Shown: positions 34,956 to 43,751 of the stretch, piece by piece
Numbering within the stretch: the stretch's first letter is position 1
Layout: each line of letters opens with the position of its first letter
Assembly: GCF_018982965.1 (NCBI RefSeq)
Contig: NZ_JACBYP010000036.1
Location: forward strand, 1 to 64,000
Length of the DNA stretch: 64,000 nt
Origin: Streptomyces mayonensis
Lineage (GTDB): Bacteria; Actinomycetota; Actinomycetes; Streptomycetales; Streptomycetaceae
Direction of reading: 5' to 3'
Translations under genes and position numbers: made by a program
The notes under the pieces: model-generated
Databases searched by the model: none
Told to the model about the DNA's origin: nothing
Seen by the model: the letters and a program-made list of their open reading frames with translations, nothing else

Positions 34956-36251
34956 GTGGCGGTGCAGGAGGCGAGACGCGGGAGCGGCTCGGACAAGGGC
35001 GCGTACGAGACGGCCCACGGGGGCGGCTGTACCTGCGGGGACTGTCCGCACGGCGCTCGTGAGGGGCACCGTCGCGCGGTCGCCGCGTTCCTGCGGCGCC
35101 GGGACGAGTTCGCCGCCGGACAGGGGCTGCCGGCCGCGGTCGCCCACTCGGCCTCCGCCTCCCGGCAGTGGGTCTCCGAGGAACTGACCCAGTCCGCCGA
35201 GGCCGTCGCCGAACGCGGTCGCGCCGAGGGCGACGCATGGCTCGCGGGCCTTGGCCGGCGCACGGCGGCCGCGGTCTGGGCGGCGGTCGTCCTGCTGCTG
35301 CTCGGGCAGGCCCTCACCGCGATCGGCGCCGGCTGGTCGGCGGCCCGCACCGCCGGGCTCGCGGCGGCGCTGGTCGTGGCCGGTGCGCTCACGGCGGCGT
35401 CCTGGTTCCACCGGTCCCGGGGCGGGGCGCTGGCCCCGGTCATCGGCGAGGACAACCGGCTGTCCACCTCCCGGGCCGTGGCGGCGGCCTGGGTCCTCTT
35501 CATCGCCTACGCCGTGCTCGTGCTGGCCGGCCAACTGGCCGTCGCCTCCGGCCACGACCGGCGGGACGCGCTGATCTCGGGCCTCGAACTCGGCCGCGGC
35601 ACCGGGGCGGTGACGGTGCTCGCCGTGGTCTGCGGGATCGCGGTCCTCGTACGGCGCGTCGTCGGCCTGCGGGTGCTGGGACAGCGGTTGCAGAAGGTCC
35701 GGGCGGACCGGCCGCGGGCCTCCGACCTCCTCACGGACGACGCGGGACGCGGCACCTTCGCCGACATCCAGTACGTGGTGATCAGCGCCGTCGCCCTGGT
35801 CTTCGCGGCGGTGCGCCTGGCCCGGCGCCCGGAACAGCTCCCCGACCTGCCGTGGGGACTCGCGGTCGTCGTACTGGTCTCGGCCGCGACCTATCTGGCC
35901 GGCAAGTACGCGGAGGGCGGCCGGCCGGTGGTCCTCTCCGTGGTCCGGGCACGCGAGGCCGGTGACCTGGACGCGCCGATCCGCACCGGCGACGACATCG
36001 AGATCCGTGGCGCCGGCTTCGTGCCGCCCGGTGCGCAGCGCGCGGACCGGCTGTCCCGGATGGTCGTCCGGATCGGCGCGGTCAACGTCCACGTCCCCCT
36101 TGTCCCGGTGGCGGGCGGCTTCAGCAACCCCTCGGACGACCTCCTCACCGTCCCCGTACCGGCCGACGTGGAGCCGGGCCGGGTGGACGTCCAGGTGGTC
36201 ACCGGCGCGGGCGTGGAGACCAACCGGTACGCCATCGACGTGACGGACTGA
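34956..36251 (+). CDS. Polytopic membrane protein with C-terminal IPT/TIG-like domain
   Basis: A 431-aa protein of unknown function. The N-terminus has a small Cys cluster (CTCGDC near residue 25) and an Ala-rich helical part. Four or five membrane helices lie at about 105-130, 133-150, 175-195, 210-230 and 285-330. The last 110 residues look like a beta-sandwich (DIEIRGAGFVPPG, then VPADVEPGRVDVQVVTGAGV) similar to IPT/TIG domains. GTG 34956 is the likely start but ribosome-binding support is weak. Its stop codon lies within the first unit of an 18-nt tandem repeat. Confidence 0.75.
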   Translation: MAVQEARRGSGSDKGAYETAHGGGCTCGDCPHGAREGHRRAVAAFLRRRDEFAAGQGLPAAVAHSASASRQWVSEELTQSAEAVAERGRAEGDAWLAGLGRRTAAAVWAAVVLLLLGQALTAIGAGWSAARTAGLAAALVVAGALTAASWFHRSRGGALAPVIGEDNRLSTSRAVAAAWVLFIAYAVLVLAGQLAVASGHDRRDALISGLELGRGTGAVTVLAVVCGIAVLVRRVVGLRVLGQRLQKVRADRPRASDLLTDDAGRGTFADIQYVVISAVALVFAAVRLARRPEQLPDLPWGLAVVVLVSAATYLAGKYAEGGRPVVLSVVRAREAGDLDAPIRTGDDIEIRGAGFVPPGAQRADRLSRMVVRIGAVNVHVPLVPVAGGFSNPSDDLLTVPVPADVEPGRVDVQVVTGAGVETNRYAIDVTD

Positions 36252-36364
36252 GCGGGCGTGACGGATCGAGCCGGCGTGACGGGCTGTGCCGACGTGAAGG
36301 GCTGTGCCGATGCGACGGGCTGAGCCGACGCGACTGCCTGTGGCGGCGTGACGGGCTGAGGAGC
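36239..36364 (+). repeat. Seven tandem 18-nt repeats starting at a stop codon
   Basis: Seven units of exactly 18 bases beginning at 36239, 36257, 36275, 36293, 36311, 36329 and 36347, approximate consensus cgtgacgggctgagccga. The first unit contains the last codons and the TGA stop (36249-36251) of the membrane protein gene; the rest continue in the same 6-codon phase. Confidence 0.8.
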
Positions 36365-36416
36365 TGGGAGCCCACTGCGTGGGTCCGCCCCCTCCGCACG
36401 GCGCCCTGCCCCGCAA

Positions 36417-36434
36417 CCTGTCGAAACCGACAGG
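36417..36434 (+). terminator. Small hairpin before doxX
   Basis: CCTGTCG and CGACAGG (7 bp) around the loop aaac. It could end the upstream transcript; there is no T-run. Confidence 0.4.
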
Positions 36435-36504
36435 AAGAAACCGGTGGCCGAAGGGTTGAGCCGGATCCCCCTGTCGTACGTATGGTCTGGCGGGGGGTCT
36501 CGGC

Positions 36505-37062
36505 ATGCGCGGCGAGAGGCGGCTGGCAGTGATGACTCACGGTATGCGGACGGATGTCTACTCCTCCCAACAGGGCGGTGGGGACTGGCGGGACAACGCC
36601 GCCCGCTACGCCCTCCTTCCTCTACGGATCTTCCTCGGCGTCACCTTCGTCTACGCGGGCCTGGACAAGCTCACCGACAGCGCCTTCATGAAGGACGCGG
36701 GCGCCGGCTCCGTCGGCGACATGATGCGGGCCGTCCGGGACTCCTCGGCCGTCCCCGCTCTGGTCGACCTGGCCCTGAAGAACCCTCCCGGCTTCGGCTA
36801 CGCCATCGCGCTCGGCGAGCTGGCCGTCGGTGTCGGCACCCTGCTCGGCCTCCTCACCCGGCTGGCAGCGCTCGGGGGTGCGCTGATCTCCCTCAGCCTG
36901 TGGCTGACCGTCAGCTGGGCCTCCGACCCGTACTACTACGGCAACGACCTGCCCTACCTCATGGCCTGGCTCCCTCTCGTCCTCGCGGGCGCTCCTCTCC
37001 TGTCCCTGGACGCCGCGCTGCGCTCCCGGCGCCGACCGCGGTCGGCGGGCGACTACCGGTAG
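36505..37062 (+). CDS. DoxX-family membrane protein
   Basis: A 185-aa four-helix membrane protein: YALLPLRIFLGVTFVYAGLD opens the DoxX signature, followed by three helices and a basic C-terminus. DoxX proteins take part in thiosulfate:quinone oxidation or in redox stress defence in actinobacteria; the role here is unassigned. ATG 36505 follows GGGGGG with about seven bases spacing; ATG 36532 is an alternative start. Stands alone. Confidence 0.82.
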   Translation: MRGERRLAVMTHGMRTDVYSSQQGGGDWRDNAARYALLPLRIFLGVTFVYAGLDKLTDSAFMKDAGAGSVGDMMRAVRDSSAVPALVDLALKNPPGFGYAIALGELAVGVGTLLGLLTRLAALGGALISLSLWLTVSWASDPYYYGNDLPYLMAWLPLVLAGAPLLSLDAALRSRRRPRSAGDYR

Positions 37063-37307
37063 CCCGCGGCCGGCCGTGCGGCTCAGCCCGCCCTCGGACG
37101 CCGCCGAACATGGAGACCGAGCGAATCCGCCGTATCCCCCGGGCGGAGCGCCCGCGCCGGGGCCGGGAGGGGCGGGGCGTCCGGCGCCGGGCCGGTGCGG
37201 GGACTCTCCTCTCCACATCGGGGCCGTCCGTGCCGGGCCGCAGATGTCGGGCCGCATGTGCCGGAGCGTTTTCCCGGCACTGAGGGCTCCGGCCTTCGCC
37301 CGTCACA

Positions 37308-37550
37308 TCAGCCGGAAAGGTGCTCGCGGGAGCCGTCCGGCTGCCCCGTGACCGCCCCCCGGCGCCGGTGCACTGTCCGGGCCAGGAGACCTACCGCTCC
37401 CGCGAGACAGAGACCACCCACCACGACGGGAATCGGCACGAACCAGGGTGTCTCCCACACTCCGCCGGCGTCACCGCCGTAGATGACGCCGGCCAGGATC
37501 AGGAAGACGCCTGCCACCAGCCGTCCGGGCTGGAACCTATGACGCAGCAC
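37308..37550 (-). CDS. Small two-helix membrane protein coupled to PspC gene
   Basis: An 80-aa protein with two hydrophobic helices (LVAGVFLILAGVIYGG and IPVVVGGLCLAGAVGLL) and a basic tail. It is read from GTG 37550, which lies inside the end of the PspC gene (14-bp overlap) and has GGAGGTG just upstream, so translation is probably coupled. An ATG further upstream in frame gives a Thr/Arg-rich non-coding-looking extension. Function unknown; by position likely part of the PspC membrane-stress module. Confidence 0.7.
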   Translation of the reverse strand: MLRHRFQPGRLVAGVFLILAGVIYGGDAGGVWETPWFVPIPVVVGGLCLAGAVGLLARTVHRRRGAVTGQPDGSREHLSG

Positions 37551-38967
37551 GGGACACCTCCGCCTGGCCGATGCCGACCTGGAGGTCGAGGTTGAGAGTC
37601 CCGGCATCCTTGCCGTCCCCGGCAGGAGGCAGGTCGACCTTCTCGTGCCTGCCCGGTGCCACGTCCACGTCCTTGTTCCCGTCACCCGGCAGCCGGATGT
37701 CACCGACGCCCACGGAGATGGTCAGCCGCACCGTCACGTCCTGCGGCACCACGACCCTTATTCGGCCGATGCCCACGTCGGCACGGGTGCTCACCGTCTG
37801 TTTGCCCGTCAGGTCCAGCCGGGACAGGTCCACGGTGCCGCTGCCGGCACCGATCTGGTACTCCTCGCGCACCTCGGCCACGGACGCCGGGGCCCAGGTG
37901 GTCCGGACCCATTCCGTGCCCACGTCCTTCGGCACCGCGGCCGAGCCGGCCAGCAGGCCCGCCGTGATGACCGCCAGGAAGATCGAACCCGCTCCCGTGC
38001 GCCCGAGGAAGGCGCTGACGGCGATGCCCAGACCGAAGACTGCGAGCGCACACGCCAGCCCGGTCTGCAGACTGGTGCCGAGCGGCTGGTCGTCCCAGGT
38101 CAGCCGGGTGCCGAGGAAGCCGGCGAGCAGGGCGAAGAGGAATACCCAGCCACCGATGCCGCGAGGGCCTCGCTTCTGAGCGGGCCGCGCGTGCCGGTCA
38201 CTGACAGGGGCGTACGCGAGGTCGAGGCCCCTGCGGCCCGCGGTCCCGCGGCCGATGTTGACGGCCGCCGCGATGTCGCGGTCCTCCGCGTCCGACGGGC
38301 CCCACAGATATCCCGTCCCGCCGTCATGGGTGCCGTCCTTGACTATGGGGCCCCGCCACCAGGAGGGCCACGTGTACATGATCGGCGGCGCCTGGGCCTC
38401 CGGTGGAGCGTCCGCGACGGTCTGGGCGGAGAGCGGGTCGGGCTCGGGGGCCCTGCGGTGCCGCGACCAGTACCCGGCGCCCGCGAGGAGGAGGGAGAGG
38501 ACCACGGCGAAGGTCAGCACCCCGCCGTTGCGCAGCATGGTCAGGAAGACCCCGCAGCCGACCAGTGCGAAGAGGACGGCCGTCAGTGCCTGGCCGTCGA
38601 CCCGGCCGGTCAGCAGCTTGCGCACCTCGTTCTCCTCATCGTCGTCGTAGGGGACGAAGAGCCACGCGAAGCCGTAGAAGAGGAGGCCGAGGCCGCCGGT
38701 GGCGGAGAGCACCGCGAGGGTGATCCGGAATATCACGGGGTCCAGATCGCACTGCCGTCCCAGGCCGGCGCACACTCCCGCGAGGGTCTTGTGCCGGCGG
38801 TCGCGCCGGAAGTGCTGCGGCGGCCCGGGAGCGTCGGCGACGCCCGGACCGCTCGGGGCGCCGGTGGCATCCGCGGCGGGCGCGGCATCCTGCTGCCCGG
38901 CGCCCCGTGACGGGCGCGGGCCGGAGCCGGGTCCCGGACCCGTCGCGGCGTGCTCGTGATCTGTCAT
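37537..38967 (-). CDS. PspC-domain membrane protein
   Basis: A 476-aa protein. After a disordered Gly/Pro N-terminus comes a PspC domain (KTLAGVCAGLGRQCDLDPVIFR, residues about 59-110), then further helices and a C-terminal beta-rich region (about 390-470: GAGSGTVDLSRLDLTG, ADVGIGRIRVVVP) of the LiaF/toastrack kind. PspC proteins sense envelope stress. It is divergent from a PspC-type sensor kinase and its regulator across 177 bp carrying repeated CCCTGAT/ATCAGGG sites, so it is the likely target of that system. Confidence 0.85.
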   Translation of the reverse strand: MTDHEHAATGPGPGSGPRPSRGAGQQDAAPAADATGAPSGPGVADAPGPPQHFRRDRRHKTLAGVCAGLGRQCDLDPVIFRITLAVLSATGGLGLLFYGFAWLFVPYDDDEENEVRKLLTGRVDGQALTAVLFALVGCGVFLTMLRNGGVLTFAVVLSLLLAGAGYWSRHRRAPEPDPLSAQTVADAPPEAQAPPIMYTWPSWWRGPIVKDGTHDGGTGYLWGPSDAEDRDIAAAVNIGRGTAGRRGLDLAYAPVSDRHARPAQKRGPRGIGGWVFLFALLAGFLGTRLTWDDQPLGTSLQTGLACALAVFGLGIAVSAFLGRTGAGSIFLAVITAGLLAGSAAVPKDVGTEWVRTTWAPASVAEVREEYQIGAGSGTVDLSRLDLTGKQTVSTRADVGIGRIRVVVPQDVTVRLTISVGVGDIRLPGDGNKDVDVAPGRHEKVDLPPAGDGKDAGTLNLDLQVGIGQAEVSRAAS

Positions 38968-39020
38968 GGCTCCATGGTGACGGGCGCGGCGCCGCGACGG
39001 CAGTCGGTACGACCCTGGTC

Positions 39021-39124
39021 GGACCCTGATATCGCCCCCGAGCCGGCGTTCGGGAAGCGTTCGAGGCCGCGCGGCCCGAGATCAGGGGCAGCAGATCAGG
39101 GGAGTATGGGGGGCGGACCCTGAT
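39021..39124. promoter_or_regulatory. Four CCCTGAT/ATCAGGG operator-like repeats
   Basis: CCCTGAT at 39024-39030 and 39118-39124, and its complement ATCAGGG at 39081-39087 and 39095-39101, in the divergent region between the PspC gene and the sensor-kinase gene. A weaker GACCCTG at 39011 stands 11 bp before the first. Inference: binding sites of the LuxR-type regulator encoded at 40449. Confidence 0.6.
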
Positions 39125-39144
39125 GCCGCAGCTCCCGCACCCGT

Positions 39145-40452
39145 GTGACCATCAGTGTCATGCCGGAAGCCGCAGCAGCACCCCTCGCCGAACCGCGGCC
39201 GCCGCGCAAGCTCTACCGCAGCAGCGACGGACGCTGGCTCGGTGGTGTGGCGCGGGGGCTCGCCGGGCATCTCGGTCTGCCCGTCATCTGGGTGCGGTTC
39301 GCCTTCGTCGGCCTGTTCATGGCCGACGGCCTGGGCGCGTTGCTGTACGCGGCCTTCTGGTTCTTCGTGCCGCTGGGTGTCGGCGGCGTCGACGCGCAGA
39401 AGCCGCCGTCCCTCGTCACCTCCGAGACCGGTCCGGACGGCCGCCGCAGACTCGTCGCCCGCAAGCCGGACAAGGGGCAGATAGTCGCCCTGCTGCTCAT
39501 GGTCGTCGTGGCCCTGGTCTTCGTGGGCAACGTCGACCTCGGCGGGGGAGCCAAGGCCTACCTCTGGCCCACCGTGCTCGTCGGCGCCGGTGTCGCCCTC
39601 GTCTGGCGCCAGGCGGACAACGCGCGCCGGGCCCGCTGGGCCGAGGTCGGACGCCACCGGCGCACCGTCACCCTGCTGCGCTCCGTGGCCGGTGTCCTGC
39701 TGGTGACGGCCGGTGCCACCGGCATCTTCGTCCTCCAGGGTTCCGCCGCCCACCTCGGCTCCGTCCTCCAGGCGGCCCTCGCCGTCCTCGTCGGGACAAC
39801 GCTTCTCGCCGGGCCCTACCTGGTCCGGATGACACAGGACCTCTCCGAGGAGCGACTGATGCGCATCCGCGCCCAGGAGCGCGCAGAGGTCGCCGCCCAC
39901 GTCCACGACTCGGTCCTGCACACCCTGACCCTGATCCAGCGCAACGCGGAGAACGCGGGCGAGGTGCGCCGCCTGGCCCGCGCCCAGGAGCGCGACCTGC
40001 GCTCCTGGCTCTACAAGCCCGAGGGCAACGGCAAGGACGAGGACGAGGAGCCCACCACGCTCGCCGAGGCCGTGAAGCGCAACGCCGCGGAGGTCGAGGA
40101 CAAGCACGGAGTCCCCATCGAGGTCGTGGTCGTCGGCGACTGCCCGCTCGACGAGAGAGTGGGCGCACAGATGCAGGCCGCGCGTGAAGCGATGGTGAAC
40201 GCGGCCAAGTACGGTGGCGAGGGCGGCGCCGTACAGGTCTTCGCCGAAGTCGAGGGGAGGACGGTCTTCGTGTCCGTCCGGGACCGCGGCCCCGGCTTCG
40301 ACCTCGACTCGATACCCGCCGACCGCATGGGCGTCAGAGAATCGATCATCGGCCGCATGGAACGCAACGGCGGCACGGCGCGGCTGCGCGCGGTGCCCGA
40401 CGGCGGCACCGAGGTCGAACTGGAAATGGAGAGGGCGGAGAAGACGTCATGA
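39145..40452 (+). CDS. PspC-domain sensor histidine kinase
   Basis: A 435-aa two-component sensor. The N-terminal PspC domain (KLYRSSDGRWLGGVARGLAG) and about five membrane helices are followed by a short dimerisation part with the phospho-accepting His in HVHDSVLHTL, and a compact HATPase (AREAMVNAAKYGG, DRGPGFDLDSIP) typical of kinases paired with NarL/LuxR regulators. Start uncertain: GTG 39145 or ATG 39160, neither with a clear ribosome-binding site. The stop overlaps the regulator start (ATGA). Confidence 0.88.
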   Translation: MTISVMPEAAAAPLAEPRPPRKLYRSSDGRWLGGVARGLAGHLGLPVIWVRFAFVGLFMADGLGALLYAAFWFFVPLGVGGVDAQKPPSLVTSETGPDGRRRLVARKPDKGQIVALLLMVVVALVFVGNVDLGGGAKAYLWPTVLVGAGVALVWRQADNARRARWAEVGRHRRTVTLLRSVAGVLLVTAGATGIFVLQGSAAHLGSVLQAALAVLVGTTLLAGPYLVRMTQDLSEERLMRIRAQERAEVAAHVHDSVLHTLTLIQRNAENAGEVRRLARAQERDLRSWLYKPEGNGKDEDEEPTTLAEAVKRNAAEVEDKHGVPIEVVVVGDCPLDERVGAQMQAAREAMVNAAKYGGEGGAVQVFAEVEGRTVFVSVRDRGPGFDLDSIPADRMGVRESIIGRMERNGGTARLRAVPDGGTEVELEMERAEKTS

Positions 40453-41192
40453 GCGACCCGACCGAGGCGGACGGAACGGCGGCGGGCGAGGCGGCCGAGC
40501 CCGCGCAGCCGGCGAACGGCGGCACGGGGGAGCGCCGGGTACGCGTGGTGCTCGTCGACGACCACCGCATGTTCCGCACCGGAGTCCAGGCCGAGATCGG
40601 ACAGACCGCCGTGACGGGGGTCGAGGTCGTGGGCGAGGCCGCCGACGTCGACCAGGCCGTCACGGTCATCACCGCGACCCGTCCCGAGGTGGTGCTCCTC
40701 GACGTCCACCTCCCCGGCGGCGGCGGAGTGGAGGTACTGCGCCGCTGCGCCCCCCTGATGAGCGACACCGACCGGCCCGTCCGCTTCCTCGCCCTGTCCG
40801 TCTCGGACGCGGCCGAGGACGTGATCGGCGTGATCCGCGGCGGCGCCCGGGGCTACGTCACCAAGACCATCACCGGCACCGACCTGGTCGACTCCGTCTT
40901 CCGTGTCCAGGAGGGCGACGCCGTCTTCTCCCCGCGCCTGGCCGGCTTCGTCCTCGACGCGTTCGCCTCCACCGACGCCCCGCCGGTCGACGAGGACCTG
41001 GACCGTCTCACCCAGCGTGAGCGCGAGGTACTGCGCCTGATCGCCCGCGGGTACGCGTACAAGGAGATCGCCAAGCAGCTCTACATCTCGGTGAAGACGG
41101 TCGAGTCCCACGTCTCGGCGGTCCTGCGCAAACTCCAGCTCTCCAACCGCCACGAACTGACCCGCTGGGCGACGGCACGGCGGTTGGTCTGA
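40449..41192 (+). CDS. LuxR/NarL-family response regulator
   Basis: A 247-aa partner of the PspC kinase. A disordered N-terminus of about 30 residues precedes the receiver domain (VVLVDDHRMFRTGV; phospho-acceptor Asp in VVLLDVHLPGGGG; Lys in YVTK) and a C-terminal LuxR helix-turn-helix (LTQREREVLRLIARGYAYKE). Its ATG overlaps the kinase stop by four bases, so the two are co-translated. Likely controls the divergent PspC genes through the CCCTGAT repeats, an inference. Confidence 0.92.
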   Translation: MSDPTEADGTAAGEAAEPAQPANGGTGERRVRVVLVDDHRMFRTGVQAEIGQTAVTGVEVVGEAADVDQAVTVITATRPEVVLLDVHLPGGGGVEVLRRCAPLMSDTDRPVRFLALSVSDAAEDVIGVIRGGARGYVTKTITGTDLVDSVFRVQEGDAVFSPRLAGFVLDAFASTDAPPVDEDLDRLTQREREVLRLIARGYAYKEIAKQLYISVKTVESHVSAVLRKLQLSNRHELTRWATARRLV

Positions 41193-41288
41193 CAGCGCGA
41201 GCAGGTGGTTGGCGACATCACCGGGCGGGTGCCGCGACGGCCTCCGAATTCGGTGGACGTCTTCTGCTGAGTCGGTGAGTATCCGCTG

Positions 41289-41861
41289 GTGACAGATGAA
41301 GCCGACAACCGGGGTCCGTTCACGCGGAGCCCTAAGTGCGTTCGTTTCGTCGAGTTGTCCGGCGAGGCGATGTCCGCTCTGCTCGATGGCGACCTGTCCG
41401 AAGCCGGCAGGGTGGCCGGGGTTGCGCTGACCGAGTACTTCGTGACCGACAGGGCGCGGTGGTTGTGGAGGCTCCGGCTCGACCAGATGGCCGCCGACCC
41501 CGGCCAGGCGCGGTGGATGGTGCGGCAAGCCGTCGTCGGCGACCAGGGCCTCGTCGTCGGACATGCCGGGTTCCACGGACCGCCCGACGAGGCCGGCATG
41601 GTCGAGATCGGCTACTCCGTCGCTCCCGGATTCCGACGGCAGGGATACGCCCGCTCCACGCTGACCGAGTTGCTCCGTCGTGCAGCGGCCGAACCCTCGG
41701 CCACGACCGTGCGGGCGACGATCAGCCCCGGCAACGTGGCATCGCTGGCCACGATCTCGGGCTTCGGCTTCGTCGAGGTCGGTGAACAGTGGGACGAGGA
41801 GGACGGACGCGAAATCGTCTTCGAAGTCCCCGCCCGCCGGGGTCCGTCCGCCGGACCATGA
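41289..41861 (+). CDS. GNAT-family acetyltransferase
   Basis: A 190-aa protein with a GNAT fold: IGYSVAPGFRRQGYARSTLTE carries the acetyl-CoA-binding R/Q-x-x-G-x-A motif, followed by IRATISPGNVASL-type residues (here VRATISPGNVASLATISGF). The sequence resembles RimJ/RimL-like acetyltransferases acting on small molecules or protein N-termini; substrate unknown. GTG 41289. Codon use is slightly less GC-biased at the start than its neighbours. Not obviously linked to the two-component genes upstream. Confidence 0.78.
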   Translation: MTDEADNRGPFTRSPKCVRFVELSGEAMSALLDGDLSEAGRVAGVALTEYFVTDRARWLWRLRLDQMAADPGQARWMVRQAVVGDQGLVVGHAGFHGPPDEAGMVEIGYSVAPGFRRQGYARSTLTELLRRAAAEPSATTVRATISPGNVASLATISGFGFVEVGEQWDEEDGREIVFEVPARRGPSAGP

Positions 41862-42006
41862 TGGTGAGCACCTGTACACCGGTCACGCTGCGGCCAGTTC
41901 TCTTACTTGCTGCCTTACTCGGCTTCATCCGATGATCCGCACACATCGTCCCGGCGTGGAAGAGCCGGCCAGTGGAAGGATCGGCCCCCCGAGCCGTTGG
42001 CGGCCG

Positions 42007-43062
42007 TCACACCATCCGCGCCGCCCCCGCGAACGGCATCTCGTCGACCGGGGCGACCCGCACCGGTGCCGAGGGGTTGGGGGCGTGGATCATGTTGCCG
42101 TTGCCGACGTAGATGCCTACGTGAGTGATGCCCGAGTAGAAGAAGACCAGGTCGCCGGGGAGGAGTTCGGAGCGTGAGACGCGGCGGCCCGTGTCGATCT
42201 GGGCGTAGGTGGTGCGGGGCAGGGAGACGCCGGCGGCGCGGTAGGCGGCCTGGGTGAGGCCCGAGCAGTCGAAGGCGTTCGGGCCGGTCGCGCCCCACAC
42301 GTAAGGGCTGCCGAGCTTCTGGTAGGCGTAGGAGACGGCCGCCGCGGCACGGGAGTTGGGGGCCTGGGAGGAGGGGGACAGGCCCTCCCGGGGGCCGGAC
42401 GAAGAGGCGCGGGAGGCGCGCTCCCCCGTTCCCTCGCCGACGTCGGCGCGTTCCTCCGCCGTCAGCCGGGACAGCAGGCGGCGGGCCCTCTCCAGCTTGC
42501 CGGTGACGGTCTCGCGGTGGCGTTGCAGCTCCGCCCGGCGGGACTTCAGCGAGGCCACCTCGACGCGGGCGGCGCCGCGCAGTTGCTCGACTTCGCGGAG
42601 ATTCTTCCGCACGCGGCCCACGGCGGCCTTCTGCCGGCTGCCCGCGCGCTCGGCGAAGGCGGCACCGTCCAGGTACCGGTCCGGGTCGGAGGAGAGCGCG
42701 AGTTGCACGGCCGGGTCGAGGCCGCCGCCGCGGTACTGCGCCGCCGCGACGGAACCCAGCGCCTCCCGGGCCGAGTTCAGCCGGTCCTCCTTGCGCGCCG
42801 CCTCGTCCCGCAGTTTCTCCAGGCGCTGCTCGGCGGTGTCCGCCTTCTCCTTGGCGCCGTTGTACTTCTCCGTGGCGACCTCGGCCTCCTGGTAGAGCTT
42901 GTCCACCTTGGCTCTGACCTGCGCCGCCGTCGGCTGCGGGTCGGCGTGCCCGGTTCCGCCCAGGCCCGTCGCGGTGGCCGCACCCGCGAGGGTGATGGCG
43001 GCCGCCGTACGGGCCCTGCCGCTGCCCGTCGCGCGCTGTCGCGGCCTGCGGTGCGCTCCCAC
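42007..43062 (-). CDS. Secreted NlpC/P60 cell-wall hydrolase
   Basis: A 351-aa protein. Signal-peptide-like N-terminus ending TGHADP, a long coiled coil (about residues 45-215), and a C-terminal NlpC/P60 domain with catalytic Cys in FDCSGLTQAAY and His in THVGIYVG. Such RipA/CwlO-like enzymes cut D-Glu-(m)DAP bonds in peptidoglycan stems. It shares layout with the gene at 44768 but has no ydaO riboswitch upstream. GTG 43062 is the likely start, with AAGGGA about 11 bases upstream. Confidence 0.9.
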   Translation of the reverse strand: MGAHRRPRQRATGSGRARTAAAITLAGAATATGLGGTGHADPQPTAAQVRAKVDKLYQEAEVATEKYNGAKEKADTAEQRLEKLRDEAARKEDRLNSAREALGSVAAAQYRGGGLDPAVQLALSSDPDRYLDGAAFAERAGSRQKAAVGRVRKNLREVEQLRGAARVEVASLKSRRAELQRHRETVTGKLERARRLLSRLTAEERADVGEGTGERASRASSSGPREGLSPSSQAPNSRAAAAVSYAYQKLGSPYVWGATGPNAFDCSGLTQAAYRAAGVSLPRTTYAQIDTGRRVSRSELLPGDLVFFYSGITHVGIYVGNGNMIHAPNPSAPVRVAPVDEMPFAGAARMV

Positions 43063-43397
43063 CTGCGACCCACGTCCCTTCCGTACGACTCGACTCCGGC
43101 TCGCGATGTCTCGTGCCGGTCGGCGCCGGTCCGCTCCGGCTGCCTGGGGCAGGACGCTAGGCGCGCCGGTAACGGTGCGGTGACGGGATGCGCGGAAGTG
43201 GCGATACCGGATCGGTCGGCGACTGTATGTGACCGTCGGTCTGGTCGACGGGCGTCTTATTCACGCAGGGTGATGACCGATGTGCGGGACCGGGACGGAA
43301 GGGGGAGTTGAGCTGCTATGGGACCTCAGGCACCGGGTCAGGGGGCGGGGCGGGCCGGTGTCGGGGTGTCCGCGGACGCTCGTTAGGCTCCGGCCCC
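43063..43397. other. Divergent promoter region, no gene
   Basis: 335 bp between the NlpC/P60 gene (minus) and the small membrane protein gene (plus). I looked for the ydaO riboswitch blocks seen upstream of the second NlpC/P60 gene and found none. The only element I can point to is TAGGCT (43384-43389) in front of the plus-strand gene. Confidence 0.5.
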
Positions 43398-43751
43398 ATG
43401 GACGTACTCATCCACATTTTCGTCGGTCTGCACATCGTCGGTATCGCCGCGCTCCTCGGCGGTTTCCTGACCCAGATGAAGGCGATGGGGCAGGACGCCG
43501 CGCGGTTCACGCCCGCCATGCTGCACGGTGCGCTGACGATGCTGGTCACCGGTGCCGTCCTGGTCGGTCTCAACCAGGCCCAGGACTACTCCGTCGACAA
43601 CGTCAAGATCGGCGTGAAGCTCGCCCTCCTGGTCGTGATCCTCGGGCTGGTCTACGTCAAGCGCGACGACGAGAAGGTGGAGAAGCCGCTCTTCGGCCTG
43701 GTGGGCCTGCTGACCGTCGCGAACATCTTCATCGCGGTGCTGTGGACCTGA
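43398..43751 (+). CDS. Small polytopic membrane protein
   Basis: A 117-aa protein with four hydrophobic segments (VLIHIFVGLHIVGIAALLGGF, then TMLVTGAVLVGL, LALLVVILGLVYV and LLTVANIFIAVLW; segment one shortened). Conserved-looking actinobacterial membrane protein of unknown function. ATG 43398 has no ribosome-binding site but a TAGGCT eight bases upstream, suggesting a leaderless or near-leaderless mRNA. Its 3' end overlaps the convergent exporter gene by 23 bp. Confidence 0.75.
   Translation: MDVLIHIFVGLHIVGIAALLGGFLTQMKAMGQDAARFTPAMLHGALTMLVTGAVLVGLNQAQDYSVDNVKIGVKLALLVVILGLVYVKRDDEKVEKPLFGLVGLLTVANIFIAVLWT

Noticed and set aside
43063..43300. Possible second ydaO riboswitch before the NlpC/P60 gene at 42007
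   Set aside because: None of the conserved blocks (GGGGTGAATC, CAGCTAACC) is present.
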